This document shows, one piece after another, positions 43,646 to 52,424 of a DNA stretch of 64,000 bases; the first letter of the stretch is position 1; every line of letters starts with the position of its first letter. Both the position numbers and the translations under genes were made by a program. Under the pieces are notes generated by a model. It ran no database searches. It was not told the origin of the DNA and saw only the letters and a program-made list of their open reading frames with translations. This DNA comes from WS-9 sp036274595 (lineage in GTDB: Bacteria > Eisenbacteria > RBG-16-71-46 > SZUA-252). The stretch covers positions 41,887-105,886 of the forward strand of contig DASUFL010000052.1 in assembly GCA_036274595.1 (NCBI GenBank), given 5' to 3'.

Positions 43646-44584
43646 CTAGCGCGCGACCGGCTCCAGCGCCAGGTCCGCGATGCCCTTCCTCACGTCGTCC
43701 GCCGACTTCGCGAGCGCCGCCTGGTCCGCAGCATCGAGCTTCAGCTCGACGATCCTCTCCACGCCCTTGGATCCCAGGATCACGGGAACGCCGAGGTAGA
43801 GGTCGCGCAGGCCATACTCGCCTTGCAAGTACGCCGCCGCCGGAAGGAGCCGCTTCTTGTCGCGCAGGATCGACTCCGCCATCTGGACCGCGGAGGACGC
43901 CGGCGCGTAGAAGGCGCTCCCGGTCTGGAGCAGCTTCACGATCTCGGCGCCGCCGTCGCGCGTCCGCTGGACGATCTCGGCGAGCCGCTCCGGCTTGATG
44001 AAGTTCCGGACCGGAATGCCGGAGACCGTGGCGTAGTCGAGGATCGGAACCATCGTATCGCCGTGGCCGCCGAGCACCATCGCCTGCACGTCCTCGACCG
44101 ATACGCCGATCTCCTCGGCCAGGAACGTCCGGAAGCGGGACGAGTCGAGGACACCCGCCATCCCCATGACGCGCTCGCGCGGGAATCCGGTGATCCGGTA
44201 GGTGAGGTACGCCATCACGTCGAGTGGATTGGTGACCAGGATCACGAACGCTTTCGGCGCGTGCTGCTTGATCGCCTCGGCCACGCCGCGCACGATGTCG
44301 GCGTTCGCCTTGAGGAGATCCTGCCGCGACATGCCGGGCTTCCGGGGAAGCCCCGCCGTCACGATGACGAGGTCGCTGCCCTGCATGGCACGGAGGTCCC
44401 CGCTCCCCTCGACGTACGCGTCGTAGCCGCGCACCGGTCCCGCTTCGAGGAGGTCGAGCGCCTTGCCCTTGGCCACGCCCTCGAGGATGTCGATGAGGAC
44501 GACGTCCCCCAGCTCCGCCTCGGCCGCGTAGATCGCGCAGGACGCGCCGACGTTGCCCGCGCCGACGACGGTGATCTTAGGCAT
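43646..44584 (-). CDS. mdh: Malate dehydrogenase (LDH-like type)
   Basis: The 312-residue NAD-dependent enzyme interconverts malate and oxaloacetate in the TCA cycle. It has the Rossmann loop VVGAGNVGASCA, the substrate loop VTAGLPRKPGMSRQDLL with two Arg residues as in malate (not lactate) dehydrogenases, VTNPLDVM, VLDSSRFRTFLAEE and the catalytic GGHGDTMVP. The ATG at 44584 overlaps rpmA by eight bases, an unusual link between a ribosomal-protein gene and metabolism. Confidence 0.93.
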   Translation of the reverse strand: MPKITVVGAGNVGASCAIYAAEAELGDVVLIDILEGVAKGKALDLLEAGPVRGYDAYVEGSGDLRAMQGSDLVIVTAGLPRKPGMSRQDLLKANADIVRGVAEAIKQHAPKAFVILVTNPLDVMAYLTYRITGFPRERVMGMAGVLDSSRFRTFLAEEIGVSVEDVQAMVLGGHGDTMVPILDYATVSGIPVRNFIKPERLAEIVQRTRDGGAEIVKLLQTGSAFYAPASSAVQMAESILRDKKRLLPAAAYLQGEYGLRDLYLGVPVILGSKGVERIVELKLDAADQAALAKSADDVRKGIADLALEPVAR

Positions 44585-44858
44585 GGGCCGCCTCGCTCGC
44601 GCTCGGAGCAGGGTCGATGGACACCGACATCTTGCTCTTGCCGCGGCGACGGAACACCACGACGCCGTCCTTGAGGGCGAACAGCGTGTCGTCCCTGCCC
44701 CGGCCCACGTGGAGGCCCGGCGCCACCGCCGTGCCGCGCTGCCGCACGAGGATGCTGCCGGCCGTGACCCGCTCGCCGCCGAAGCGCTTCACGCCCAGCC
44801 GCTGGGACGCGGAGTCGCGTCCGTTCTTCGAGCTCGATACACCTTTTTTGTGCGCCAT
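44577..44858 (-). CDS. rpmA: 50S ribosomal protein L27
   Basis: The 93-residue protein is L27 of the large subunit, near the peptidyl transferase centre. It starts MAHKKGVSSSKNGRDSASQR and has the core LGVKRFGGERVTAGSILVRQRG, a close family match. The N-terminus has no cleavable extension as found in Firmicutes. The C-terminal tail (SVSIDPAPSASEAAHA) is slightly long. GGAAGGAG lies before the ATG at 44858. It follows rplU by 17 bases, the universal pair. Confidence 0.97.
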   Translation of the reverse strand: MAHKKGVSSSKNGRDSASQRLGVKRFGGERVTAGSILVRQRGTAVAPGLHVGRGRDDTLFALKDGVVVFRRRGKSKMSVSIDPAPSASEAAHA

Positions 44859-44875
44859 GTCGTTCGCTCCTTCCG

Positions 44876-45196
44876 CTAGACGACGATGTCCAGGATCCGG
44901 ACCCGCGTCAGCGTATCCCGGTATCCGATCTTGCGCCGATACTTCTTGCGCCGCTTGTACACCCCGACGGTGATCTTGGGACCGCGCTCCGTGCCGAGGA
45001 CCTTCGCCTTCACGGACGCCCCCTCGACCAGCGGGCGGCCCAGCGTGACTCCGCCCTCGCCTCCGATCAGGAGCACCCGATCGAACGTGAGCTCGCGCCC
45101 GTCTTCGGCTCCGAGGTGGGGCAGGATGTGCTCCTCGTCCGGGGAGACCCGGAACTGGAGACCCTGGGCTTCGATGACGGCATAGCGAGCACTCAT
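44876..45196 (-). CDS. rplU: 50S ribosomal protein L21
   Basis: The 106-residue protein is L21. Recognisable segments are YAVIEAQGLQFRVSPDE, VLLIGGEGGVTLGRPLVEGA, and the C-terminal YKRRKKYRRKIGYRDTLTRVRI, which is typical. AAAGGA precedes the ATG at 45196. The 50-base leader before it contains two copies of an eight-base repeat, but no defined regulatory element could be identified. Confidence 0.97.
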   Translation of the reverse strand: MSARYAVIEAQGLQFRVSPDEEHILPHLGAEDGRELTFDRVLLIGGEGGVTLGRPLVEGASVKAKVLGTERGPKITVGVYKRRKKYRRKIGYRDTLTRVRILDIVV

Positions 45197-45246
45197 AGAC
45201 CGCGATCCTTTCGTTCGTGCTTCGTGGCCGGCGTTGGTGGCCGGGT

Positions 45247-46797
45247 TCAGTGTTCGTACTGCTTGGTGATCTCCTCGAACGTCTTGCCGCGGAAGAGACG
45301 GATCTCATCCCGCCGAAGCGACGGATCGTCCCGGATCTCTACCCGGAACCGGTACTGCTTCTCGAGCCGCTCCAGACGGTCCGCGTTCTGCTCCACCAGG
45401 TGGATCGCGACGTCCGGATGCACCCGGAGGAGAAGCTGCCGCTCCTTCGATCGCTGTCCCACGCGGCGCAGCATCCGCTCGATCTTGAGCGTCGCGGACG
45501 AGAGCGAGAGCACCCGACCGGTCCCCTCGCACGCGGCGCAATTCTCCGTGAAATAGTTGGCGAGGCTCGGCCGCTGCCGCTGCCTCGTCATCTCGATCAG
45601 CCCGAGATCGCTCACCGCGAACGCCTTCGTCCGCGACCGGTCCCGCTTCAGCCGGTTCCGGAGCGTCTCGAGCACCGCCTTCTTGTTCGCCTCCTCCTCC
45701 ATGTCGATGAAGTCGAGGACGATGATGCCGCCCAGGTCCCGGAGCCGAAGCTGCCGCGCGATCTCCTCGGCCGCCTCGAGATTCGTCTTCAAGATCGTCT
45801 CTTCCTGGCTCCGCTTCCCCGTGAACCGTCCGGTGTTCACGTCGACCGCGACGAGCGCCTCGGTCTGGTCGATGGTGATGTAGCCGCCCTTCTTGAGCCA
45901 GACCTTCCGCTCCATCGCCTTCTCGATCTCGCCCTCGATCCCGAAGTGATCGAAGATCGGCGCCTCGCCGCGGTAGATCTTCACCCGCGTCTTGAGCTCG
46001 GGCGCGTAGGTCGAGAGATATCTCAGGATCTGCTTGTGCTCCTCCTTCGAATCGATGACGAGCTGAGCGACGTCCTCCGTGAAGATGTCCCGGATCAGGC
46101 CGGTCGTGAACTCCATCTCCTGATGGAGGAGTGCCGGCGCGCGGGAGCGCTCTCCCTGCTTCTCGATCTTCTCCCACATCTGCTCGAGATACTTGACGTC
46201 GCCCTGGAACTCCTTCCGCCCTTGCTCCGCCCCCACGGTGCGGACGATGACGCCCGCCCCCTTGGGCCTGAGCTCCCGGAGCAGCTGCTTCAGCCTCGTG
46301 CGCTCGGCGCGGTCCTCGATCTTCCGCGACACGCCCACGTGCTCGTGGTCGGGCATGAACACGAGGAACCGCCCCGCCAGCGACACCTGGGTCGTGACCC
46401 GGGGCCCCTTCGTGCCGATCGGCTCCTTCGTGATCTGGACCAGGATCTCCTGGCCCTTCTTGAGCGCCTCCTCGATTCGAGGGGGCGTCTCGTCGCGCCG
46501 GCCGCGTCCCCCGCCGCGCTTCTTATCCTCCCCGTCCTCGTCCTCTTCGAACATCTCGTCGAGGTCCGAGTCGGGCATCAGATCCGAAGCGTGGAGGAAC
46601 GCGCTCTTCTCGAGACCGAGGTCCACGAACGCGGCCTGCATGCCCGGCAGCACCGCATTCACCCGCCCCTTGTAGATGTCGCCAACCCGACGAACCGCCT
46701 CGGGCCGCTCCACCAGGATCTCCACCAGCTCCTTGTCTTCGAGGAGCGCGATCCGGGTCTCGCTCGCGCTCGCATTGATGATGATCTCTCTACGCAT
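45247..46797 (-). CDS. rng: Ribonuclease G (RNase E/G family)
   Basis: The 516-residue endoribonuclease processes rRNA and mRNA. It has an S1 domain (about 36-130) interrupted by an acidic then basic low-complexity stretch (about 82-106), the RNase H-like and catalytic part with AVDVNTGRFTGKRSQEETILKTN and GGIIVLDFIDMEEE, and a zinc-link-type ENCAACEGTGR. Length fits RNase G rather than E. The ATG at 46797 has GGGAGG upstream and overlaps the radical SAM gene by eight bases. The rng-rplU-rpmA order is conserved widely. Confidence 0.95.
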   Translation of the reverse strand: MRREIIINASASETRIALLEDKELVEILVERPEAVRRVGDIYKGRVNAVLPGMQAAFVDLGLEKSAFLHASDLMPDSDLDEMFEEDEDGEDKKRGGGRGRRDETPPRIEEALKKGQEILVQITKEPIGTKGPRVTTQVSLAGRFLVFMPDHEHVGVSRKIEDRAERTRLKQLLRELRPKGAGVIVRTVGAEQGRKEFQGDVKYLEQMWEKIEKQGERSRAPALLHQEMEFTTGLIRDIFTEDVAQLVIDSKEEHKQILRYLSTYAPELKTRVKIYRGEAPIFDHFGIEGEIEKAMERKVWLKKGGYITIDQTEALVAVDVNTGRFTGKRSQEETILKTNLEAAEEIARQLRLRDLGGIIVLDFIDMEEEANKKAVLETLRNRLKRDRSRTKAFAVSDLGLIEMTRQRQRPSLANYFTENCAACEGTGRVLSLSSATLKIERMLRRVGQRSKERQLLLRVHPDVAIHLVEQNADRLERLEKQYRFRVEIRDDPSLRRDEIRLFRGKTFEEITKQYEH

Positions 46798-49741
46798 CAA
46801 CCTCCCAAGCGGGGTCCGCCGGGGCCGGGTCCGCCGAATCCACGGGGACCGCCCGCCAGAATGCCGAATCCTCGAGTGCGTCGAGGGGAGAACGGAGGAC
46901 GCCACCGCGCTCCACCCACATCGCGTCGCGATTCACGTGGAGGAGGCGGGGGTCGAAATCGAACGAGGGCAGGAAGCTCCGCACGAGGAGATCTGGACGG
47001 AGATACCCGGTCGCCTGGAGCCGCGTGGCGATGCGGATGCCGAGGGGGCCCCCCTCCGGATCCAGCGCGACCTCCACCACCGCGGGACGCGCGTTGACCG
47101 TCTTGCCCTTCTGACCATGACTCTGCTTGGCGACCGGCCAGTCCCCGGATGCCGTGAACGATGCGATCGACTTCACGAGCTCCGCCCGCACCCGGTGCAC
47201 CTCCTCGCCGCGCGTCAGCTCCTCCATCAGGTAGGGCGTGAGCCGGACCCGGTAGTCGGCGCGGCCGATGGCGGCCATGAGCGAGTCGGATGATTTCGTG
47301 AACGGCCGTCCCTCGAGGATGCGGATGCCCTCGGGCAGGATCTCGTTCATCGCGGCGATCGTGGACCACGGGCATGCCTGCGCCAGGTCCAGATCGAAGT
47401 ATTCGGCGGCGCTCGTCGCTCCCAGCGAGAGCGGCGGGCCGTACGCGATCTTCGCGTGCCGGTTGAAGCCCTGCGTGTAGGCGATCGGGATCTTCGCGAC
47501 GCGGATCGCGCGATCGAAGATCCGCACCAGATCGAGATGGGAGGTGAACCGGCCGTCCCCCCGCTTCTCGTAGGCCACGCGGTAGCGCGACGCCTGCGGG
47601 CCGCGGCCGGCCGTCGGCCACACCCGGCGCCGGCGACCGTACGCGCGCTCGCCTTCGGTCTTGCCGTTCGCGCCGTTCGCGCCGTTGGCGCCGTTCGCCT
47701 TGCCGTCCGCACCGTTGGTGGCGTGTCCGTTCTTGCCGTTCGTCGCGATCTCGGCGGCGGTCGCCGGCGCGCGGAGCGTATCGATCGGCTTCTTCGTAAG
47801 CTCCTGGATGCGCTCCTGGATCTGATCCGTCGTGACCTCGGGCGGCACGCTGAAATCGAGCGACGCGGGCATCGCTCCCTGCCCCGGCGCGAGCTGGAGC
47901 GAGAGACTCCGCCCGTCCCGCGCCTTCGGCGTGAAGCAGGGCGCGCCGCAGCGGTAGCACGCATGGTCCCGGCAGTCCGGGGTGAGCGCCGCGGCGTACG
48001 CCTTCTGCCGCTCCGCGACGAGGAACTTCTTCACCACCGGCGTGCGGATGTGGTCCCACGGAAGCCGCTCCTCGAGATCCCGCGGCCGGAGATAGATCGA
48101 CGGATCCATGCCGATCGCCTCGAACGCGCGCATCCAGAGATCGAAGTCGAAGCACTCCGACCAGCCGTCGAAGCGCGCGCCGAGCTTCCACGCCTCCTCC
48201 AGCGCGTCGGCCGTGCGCACGTCGCCGCGCGCGAAGACGCCCTCGAGGAACGCGGTCTTCGGATCGCGCCACTTGAGCCGCACGTTGTTCATGCCGCGGA
48301 AGCCGATCTTGAGCCGGTCGATCTTCCGCCAGAGCGTCTCCATGTCGTCCTGCACTTCCCACTGGAACGGCGTATGCGGCTTCGGAACGTGCGGCGAGAT
48401 GCCCACGTTGAAATGCATCCGCTTGTTCCCGCCCTTCGCCCACTCCTGCGACTTCCGGAGCGTCTCGGCGATGCCATCCACGTCGGCGTCGGTCTCGGTG
48501 GGCAGGCCGATCATGAAGTAGAACTTGATGCCGCCCCACCCCTGGTCGCGGGCGAGCTTCACCGAGTACTCGAGCTCCGCCTCGTCGATTCCCTTGTTGA
48601 TCACGTCCCGCATCCGCTGCGTTCCCGCTTCGGGCGCGAAGGTGATGCTCCCCTTCCGGCCCTGTCCGATCTTGTCCGCCACGGACGGCGCGAGCGTCCC
48701 GACGCGGGTCGACGGCAGCGAAAGCGACACCCCGAGCTCGTTGGTGAAGCGGTCGAGCTCGTGGAGCACCACCGGCAGCTGCTTGTAGTCCGTGGTCGAG
48801 AGCGAGAGGAGCGAGACCTCGTCCCATCCCGCGTGCACGATGCCGCACTGCACTTCCTTCACCACCTCGTCGGCCCGCTTCTCGCGAAGCGGGCGGTTCA
48901 TGTAGCCGGCGAGGCAGAAGCGGCAGCCGCGCGTGCAGCCGCGCATCACCTCGACCCCGAGGCGGTCGTGCGTGATCTCCGTCGGCGAGATGAGCGGCCG
49001 CTCCGGGTAGTACTCGGGCAGGAGCGACGCGACGTATCGGAAACGGGGCTTGGACGCCGGGGCTTCCGCCCGCGGCTCGCGCGCGACGAAGCCGAATCCG
49101 TTCTCGACCTCGTCGTAGAGCGCGGGCACGTACACCCCCTCGATGGCCCCCATGCGACGGAGCGCCTCCGCGCGCGGCATCCCCGTCTCCCGGCGCTCGA
49201 CCATGAGGTCGCACAGCTCCTGGATGACTTCCTCGCCGTCTCCGATCACAAAGCCGTCGATGAAGGGCGCCAACGGCTCCGGGTTGATCGTGCAGAGTCC
49301 GCCCGCGATCAAGATCGGGTCGTCCTCGCGCCGGTCCTTCGTGCGGAGCGGCATCTGGGCCAGGTCGATCATCGTGAGCACGTTCGTGTACGAGAGCTCG
49401 TACTGGAGCGAGAACCCGATCATGTCGAACTGGCGCGCAGGGGTGCGCGACTCGAGCGAATAGAGGGGAATCCCCTCGCTTCGCATGAGCCGCTCCATGT
49501 CGCCCCACGGCGTGAAGCAGAGCTCGGCCGCGCCGTCTTTGCGGCCGTTCACGATGTGGTACAGGATCTTCAGGCCGAGATACGACATCCCGATCTCGTA
49601 GAGGTCCGGGAAGCAGAGGAGTACCCGGACTCGGGCCTCGGACGGATCCTTGCGCGCGGCGTGGAGGAAGCTCCCTGTGTACCGGCTCGGCTTGGTCACG
49701 AGCGGCAGGTACGCTTCATCCAACAGACGCAGCTTGTCCAT
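46790..49741 (-). CDS. B12-binding/radical SAM protein fused to DUF2344
   Basis: The 983-residue protein has an N-terminal B12-binding-like region, a radical SAM domain with CTRGCRFC (near residue 270) and YFMIGLPTETDADVDG, then a cysteine pattern DHACYRCGAPCF. A Gly/Asn-rich linker with repeated NGA triplets (about 665-695) joins the C-terminal DUF2344 domain (VAYEKRGDGRFTSHLDLVRIFDRAI, AYTQGFNRHAKIAYGPPLSLG). It matches the TIGR03960-TIGR03936 families, which usually sit beside rng-rplU-rpmA, as here. The reaction is unknown. GGAGGAG precedes the ATG at 49741. Confidence 0.9.
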   Translation of the reverse strand: MDKLRLLDEAYLPLVTKPSRYTGSFLHAARKDPSEARVRVLLCFPDLYEIGMSYLGLKILYHIVNGRKDGAAELCFTPWGDMERLMRSEGIPLYSLESRTPARQFDMIGFSLQYELSYTNVLTMIDLAQMPLRTKDRREDDPILIAGGLCTINPEPLAPFIDGFVIGDGEEVIQELCDLMVERRETGMPRAEALRRMGAIEGVYVPALYDEVENGFGFVAREPRAEAPASKPRFRYVASLLPEYYPERPLISPTEITHDRLGVEVMRGCTRGCRFCLAGYMNRPLREKRADEVVKEVQCGIVHAGWDEVSLLSLSTTDYKQLPVVLHELDRFTNELGVSLSLPSTRVGTLAPSVADKIGQGRKGSITFAPEAGTQRMRDVINKGIDEAELEYSVKLARDQGWGGIKFYFMIGLPTETDADVDGIAETLRKSQEWAKGGNKRMHFNVGISPHVPKPHTPFQWEVQDDMETLWRKIDRLKIGFRGMNNVRLKWRDPKTAFLEGVFARGDVRTADALEEAWKLGARFDGWSECFDFDLWMRAFEAIGMDPSIYLRPRDLEERLPWDHIRTPVVKKFLVAERQKAYAAALTPDCRDHACYRCGAPCFTPKARDGRSLSLQLAPGQGAMPASLDFSVPPEVTTDQIQERIQELTKKPIDTLRAPATAAEIATNGKNGHATNGADGKANGANGANGANGKTEGERAYGRRRRVWPTAGRGPQASRYRVAYEKRGDGRFTSHLDLVRIFDRAIRVAKIPIAYTQGFNRHAKIAYGPPLSLGATSAAEYFDLDLAQACPWSTIAAMNEILPEGIRILEGRPFTKSSDSLMAAIGRADYRVRLTPYLMEELTRGEEVHRVRAELVKSIASFTASGDWPVAKQSHGQKGKTVNARPAVVEVALDPEGGPLGIRIATRLQATGYLRPDLLVRSFLPSFDFDPRLLHVNRDAMWVERGGVLRSPLDALEDSAFWRAVPVDSADPAPADPAWEVDA

Positions 49742-49844
49742 TGATCTCCTCCGTGGACGGACCATCGGGGCAAATCTCGAATGTTGAGAACCGGTTACGA
49801 GCTTCCGAGGGACCCTGTGGGCGTTCCTCGCGAAGCCTGCGACC

Positions 49845-50612
49845 TTACCACAGCGCCGTTTTCCCCGCAACCGCTCCCGCCGCCTTGGGTTCGGGCGCTT
49901 CGGGATCCCCTCCGCGGGCGGCGGAAAGGCCCAGGATCCAGGCCGCCTGGGCGCCTTCGAGCGGGGCTCCAGCCTCGAGCATCGTACTCCCGGTGGTGAC
50001 CACGTCGTCCAGGAGGAGAACCGGACGCCCCTCCACGGCGCGCGGGTCCACGCATCGGAAGGCCCCGCGGACGTTGACGCGACGGCGCACGGCGTCGAGC
50101 GTGGCCTGCGCGGGGTGCTCGCGAATCCGCTCGAGAGCCCTCACGACCGGAATACCCCACCGCTTGGATACGATCTCCGCGAGGAGAAGCGCCTGATCGA
50201 AGCCGCGCGCAGCGCGCTTCGCGGGATGGAGCGGGACGGGGACGAGGATCATCTCGCGCCACGCGGGGAGCCCGCGCGCCGGGGGCTCCGGGACGAGCTC
50301 CGCGATCCAGGATGCGAGCCGGGTGGCTCCCTCGTACTTGAACGCGCGGAGGATGCGCTCGAGGGTGGGATCGTACGGAGGGCCGGCCAGCACGAGGCGC
50401 GTCGATCCGTGGCGCGGACATCCGCGCGCGCTCGGCTCTGGCCCGGGATCGTCGCCGCGGAGGCAAGCGAGACAGAGCGCGATCCCCGTCCGCTCGACCT
50501 GCGCGTCGCACGCGTCACAGACCTCACGATCGCGCGGCGCGCGATCCGCGCATCCGGGACACCGACGGTCGAGGATCGCATCCGCGAGATCCCGGCCCCA
50601 CGCCTTCCACAT
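49845..50612 (-). CDS. comF: ComF family phosphoribosyltransferase-like protein
   Basis: The 255-residue protein has an N-terminal zinc-finger-type Cys pattern (CPGC, CDAC, CLAC within the first 52 residues) and a phosphoribosyltransferase domain with VPVPLHPAKRAARGFDQALLLA and the PRPP loop VLLLDDVVTTGST. ComF proteins take part in DNA uptake and related DNA handling. The ATG at 50612 follows a run of G residues. It lies 14 bases after aroE and is the last gene of the mre-rod-lgt-aroE run; about 100 bases separate it from the radical SAM gene. Confidence 0.88.
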   Translation of the reverse strand: MWKAWGRDLADAILDRRCPGCADRAPRDREVCDACDAQVERTGIALCLACLRGDDPGPEPSARGCPRHGSTRLVLAGPPYDPTLERILRAFKYEGATRLASWIAELVPEPPARGLPAWREMILVPVPLHPAKRAARGFDQALLLAEIVSKRWGIPVVRALERIREHPAQATLDAVRRRVNVRGAFRCVDPRAVEGRPVLLLDDVVTTGSTMLEAGAPLEGAQAAWILGLSAARGGDPEAPEPKAAGAVAGKTALW

Positions 50613-50626
50613 CCCCCCGACCCCCG

Positions 50627-51538
50627 TCAACGGCTCCGGGCTGCCGCGCGAAGCGCCTCCCTCATGGCCGGGAGCGGAGCCTTCCTCCCGATCCAGAACT
50701 CGAACGACAGCGCCCCTTGATGGAGAAGGAGTCCCAGCCCGTCCTGGAACGGGCGCCCTTCCCTCTCGCACCGGTCCCGCACGCGCGCGGCCCGATCCGC
50801 ATAATTGAGATCGAGCACCGGACCGCCCGGCCCGAGCGCACGCCACAGTCTCGCCTCGCTCTCGCTGACGTCCTCGGCCGCGAGGGCGCGGACGAGAACG
50901 TCATACGGCCCCTCCTTCAAGATCTCGGCGGGATCGTCCTCCAGGCCCGTGGCGAAGAGCCACGAATGGAAACGGTAGGAGGACGAGCTCACCGTGGAAC
51001 CCGCACCCGTCTCCTCTTCCCCGGCGAGCCGGCGCGCCAGTGATTGCGCGCGCGCTCTGGTGCGGCTCGCGATCGCGATCTTCGATGCGCCCGACTGGAG
51101 GACAACCGGCGCCACGCTGGCCGCCGCCCCACCGGCGCCGAGCAGGAGCACCCGCCTCCACTGGAGCTCGATCCCGAGCTCGTGGATCCATGCGAGGAAT
51201 CCAAGGCCGTCGGTCGCGTGGCCGGCCCAACCGTTCGCCTCCCATCGCAGCGTGTTCACGGCGCGGGCCCGGTCGGCTTCGGGCGTCCGCGTCCTCACGA
51301 GCCCGAAGGCGCGCTCCTTGAGCGGGAGCGTCAGGTTCAGCCCCGAGACGCCTTGAGCGTGCAGCTCCGCAAGCGCGCCTTCGAGGTGCTCGAGCGGAAC
51401 GTCCAGCGCCTCGTAGCGTGCGTCGATTCCCGCGGCCTTGAACGCCGCGTTCTGCATCGGGGGAGAGAGCGAGTGCCGGACAGGATCCCCGAGCACCGCA
51501 AAGCGGCGGGACCCTGCTTCGTCCGCGCGTCCGGTCAT
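50627..51538 (-). CDS. aroE: Shikimate dehydrogenase
   Basis: The 303-residue enzyme reduces 3-dehydroshikimate in the pathway to aromatic amino acids. The substrate-binding part has VLGDPVRHSLSPPMQNAAF, GLNLTLPLKERA with the catalytic Lys, NTLR and ATDGLGF with the catalytic Asp. The NADP loop is LLLGAGGAAASVAPVVL, and the C-terminal GLGLLLHQGALSFEFW is typical. ATDG instead of the common NTDG is a mild change. The ATG at 51538 is 19 bases after lgt. Confidence 0.93.
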   Translation of the reverse strand: MTGRADEAGSRRFAVLGDPVRHSLSPPMQNAAFKAAGIDARYEALDVPLEHLEGALAELHAQGVSGLNLTLPLKERAFGLVRTRTPEADRARAVNTLRWEANGWAGHATDGLGFLAWIHELGIELQWRRVLLLGAGGAAASVAPVVLQSGASKIAIASRTRARAQSLARRLAGEEETGAGSTVSSSSYRFHSWLFATGLEDDPAEILKEGPYDVLVRALAAEDVSESEARLWRALGPGGPVLDLNYADRAARVRDRCEREGRPFQDGLGLLLHQGALSFEFWIGRKAPLPAMREALRAAARSR

Positions 51539-51557
51539 CCGGGGAGCGCGGACCCGG

Positions 51558-52409
51558 TCACCCCGCCTGGGTGCCGAGCGCCGACGCCGCGGTTTCGTCG
51601 CCCGGCTCGGGGCCGGTCGCGGCCGCGCTCGGAGCCGGCCGCCGGGACAGCACGCGCAGCATGACGAGCGCGGTGATGAAGAGGATCGCGCTCAGGATCT
51701 GGTTGATGTTGAAGCTGAGCGGCCCCAGCCGCCCGAGATAGCTCGTCGAGTCGTAGTAGCGCGTGAAATCGATGCCGAACCGGAACACCGCGTCGATCGC
51801 CACGGCCGTCCAGAAGAGCCAGCCGTCGAAGTGGTGCTTCCGGTCCATCGCGAGGAGGAGCCCGAAGAGGAACACGCCCGCGAGCGCGAGATAGATCTGA
51901 GACGGATGGATGGCCTCGCCCGGGAACGCGTACGAGGCGTACGAGCCGGGCGGGAAGGTCACCGCCCATGGGAGGTGCGTCGGCAATCCGAAGCAGCAGC
52001 CGTTGAAGTAGCAGCCGAGCCGGCCGATGCCGATCCCGAGGGCCATGGCCGGCGCCGCCGCGTCGCCGATGCGCCACACCGGGAGCTTCGCCCGCCGGAC
52101 GTACCAGATCCCGCCGGCGATCGCGAGGATGTAGCCGCCGTACAGCATGAGGCCGCCTTCCCACAGCCGGAACACGCCGAGCCAATCCTTCGCGTAGTCG
52201 CTCCAGTGCGTCAGCACGAAGAGGCCGCGGCCGCCGACGATCGCCAGGATCAGGATGACGAGGGAGATCGTGTGGAGCTGGTCCTCGGGGATGCCGCGGC
52301 GGACGCCGCGGGCGACGAAGATCTGGATCGCGATGAGGAATCCGATCGCGAGGAGGAGGCCGTAGGTGTGGATCTGGAAGGAGCCGATGTGGAACAGAGT
52401 GGGATGCAA
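51558..52409 (-). CDS. lgt: Prolipoprotein diacylglyceryl transferase
   Basis: The 283-residue inner-membrane enzyme adds diacylglycerol to lipoprotein precursors. It has seven hydrophobic helices, the N-terminal HIGSFQIHTYGLLLAIGF, the signature GRLGCYFNGCCFG (129-141) and HPSQIY. It would serve the several lipoproteins encoded in this window. The start is TTG at 52409 with AGGAG seven bases upstream. It lies 15 bases after rodA. Confidence 0.93.
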   Translation of the reverse strand: MHPTLFHIGSFQIHTYGLLLAIGFLIAIQIFVARGVRRGIPEDQLHTISLVILILAIVGGRGLFVLTHWSDYAKDWLGVFRLWEGGLMLYGGYILAIAGGIWYVRRAKLPVWRIGDAAAPAMALGIGIGRLGCYFNGCCFGLPTHLPWAVTFPPGSYASYAFPGEAIHPSQIYLALAGVFLFGLLLAMDRKHHFDGWLFWTAVAIDAVFRFGIDFTRYYDSTSYLGRLGPLSFNINQILSAILFITALVMLRVLSRRPAPSAAATGPEPGDETAASALGTQAG

Positions 52410-52424
52410 ACGATCTCTCCTACG

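Noticed and set aside
40685..44674. A plus-strand open frame of over 1300 codons opposite kdsB, the kinase gene and mdh
   Set aside because: It lies antisense to three well-conserved genes, its translation is rich in Arg, Asp and Gly without domains, and long antisense frames are expected in high-GC DNA.
45224..45244. Two copies of GTGGCCGG five bases apart in the rplU leader/rng gap
   Set aside because: Too short and GC-rich to claim as a regulatory element; no convincing structure or L21-type leader could be drawn.
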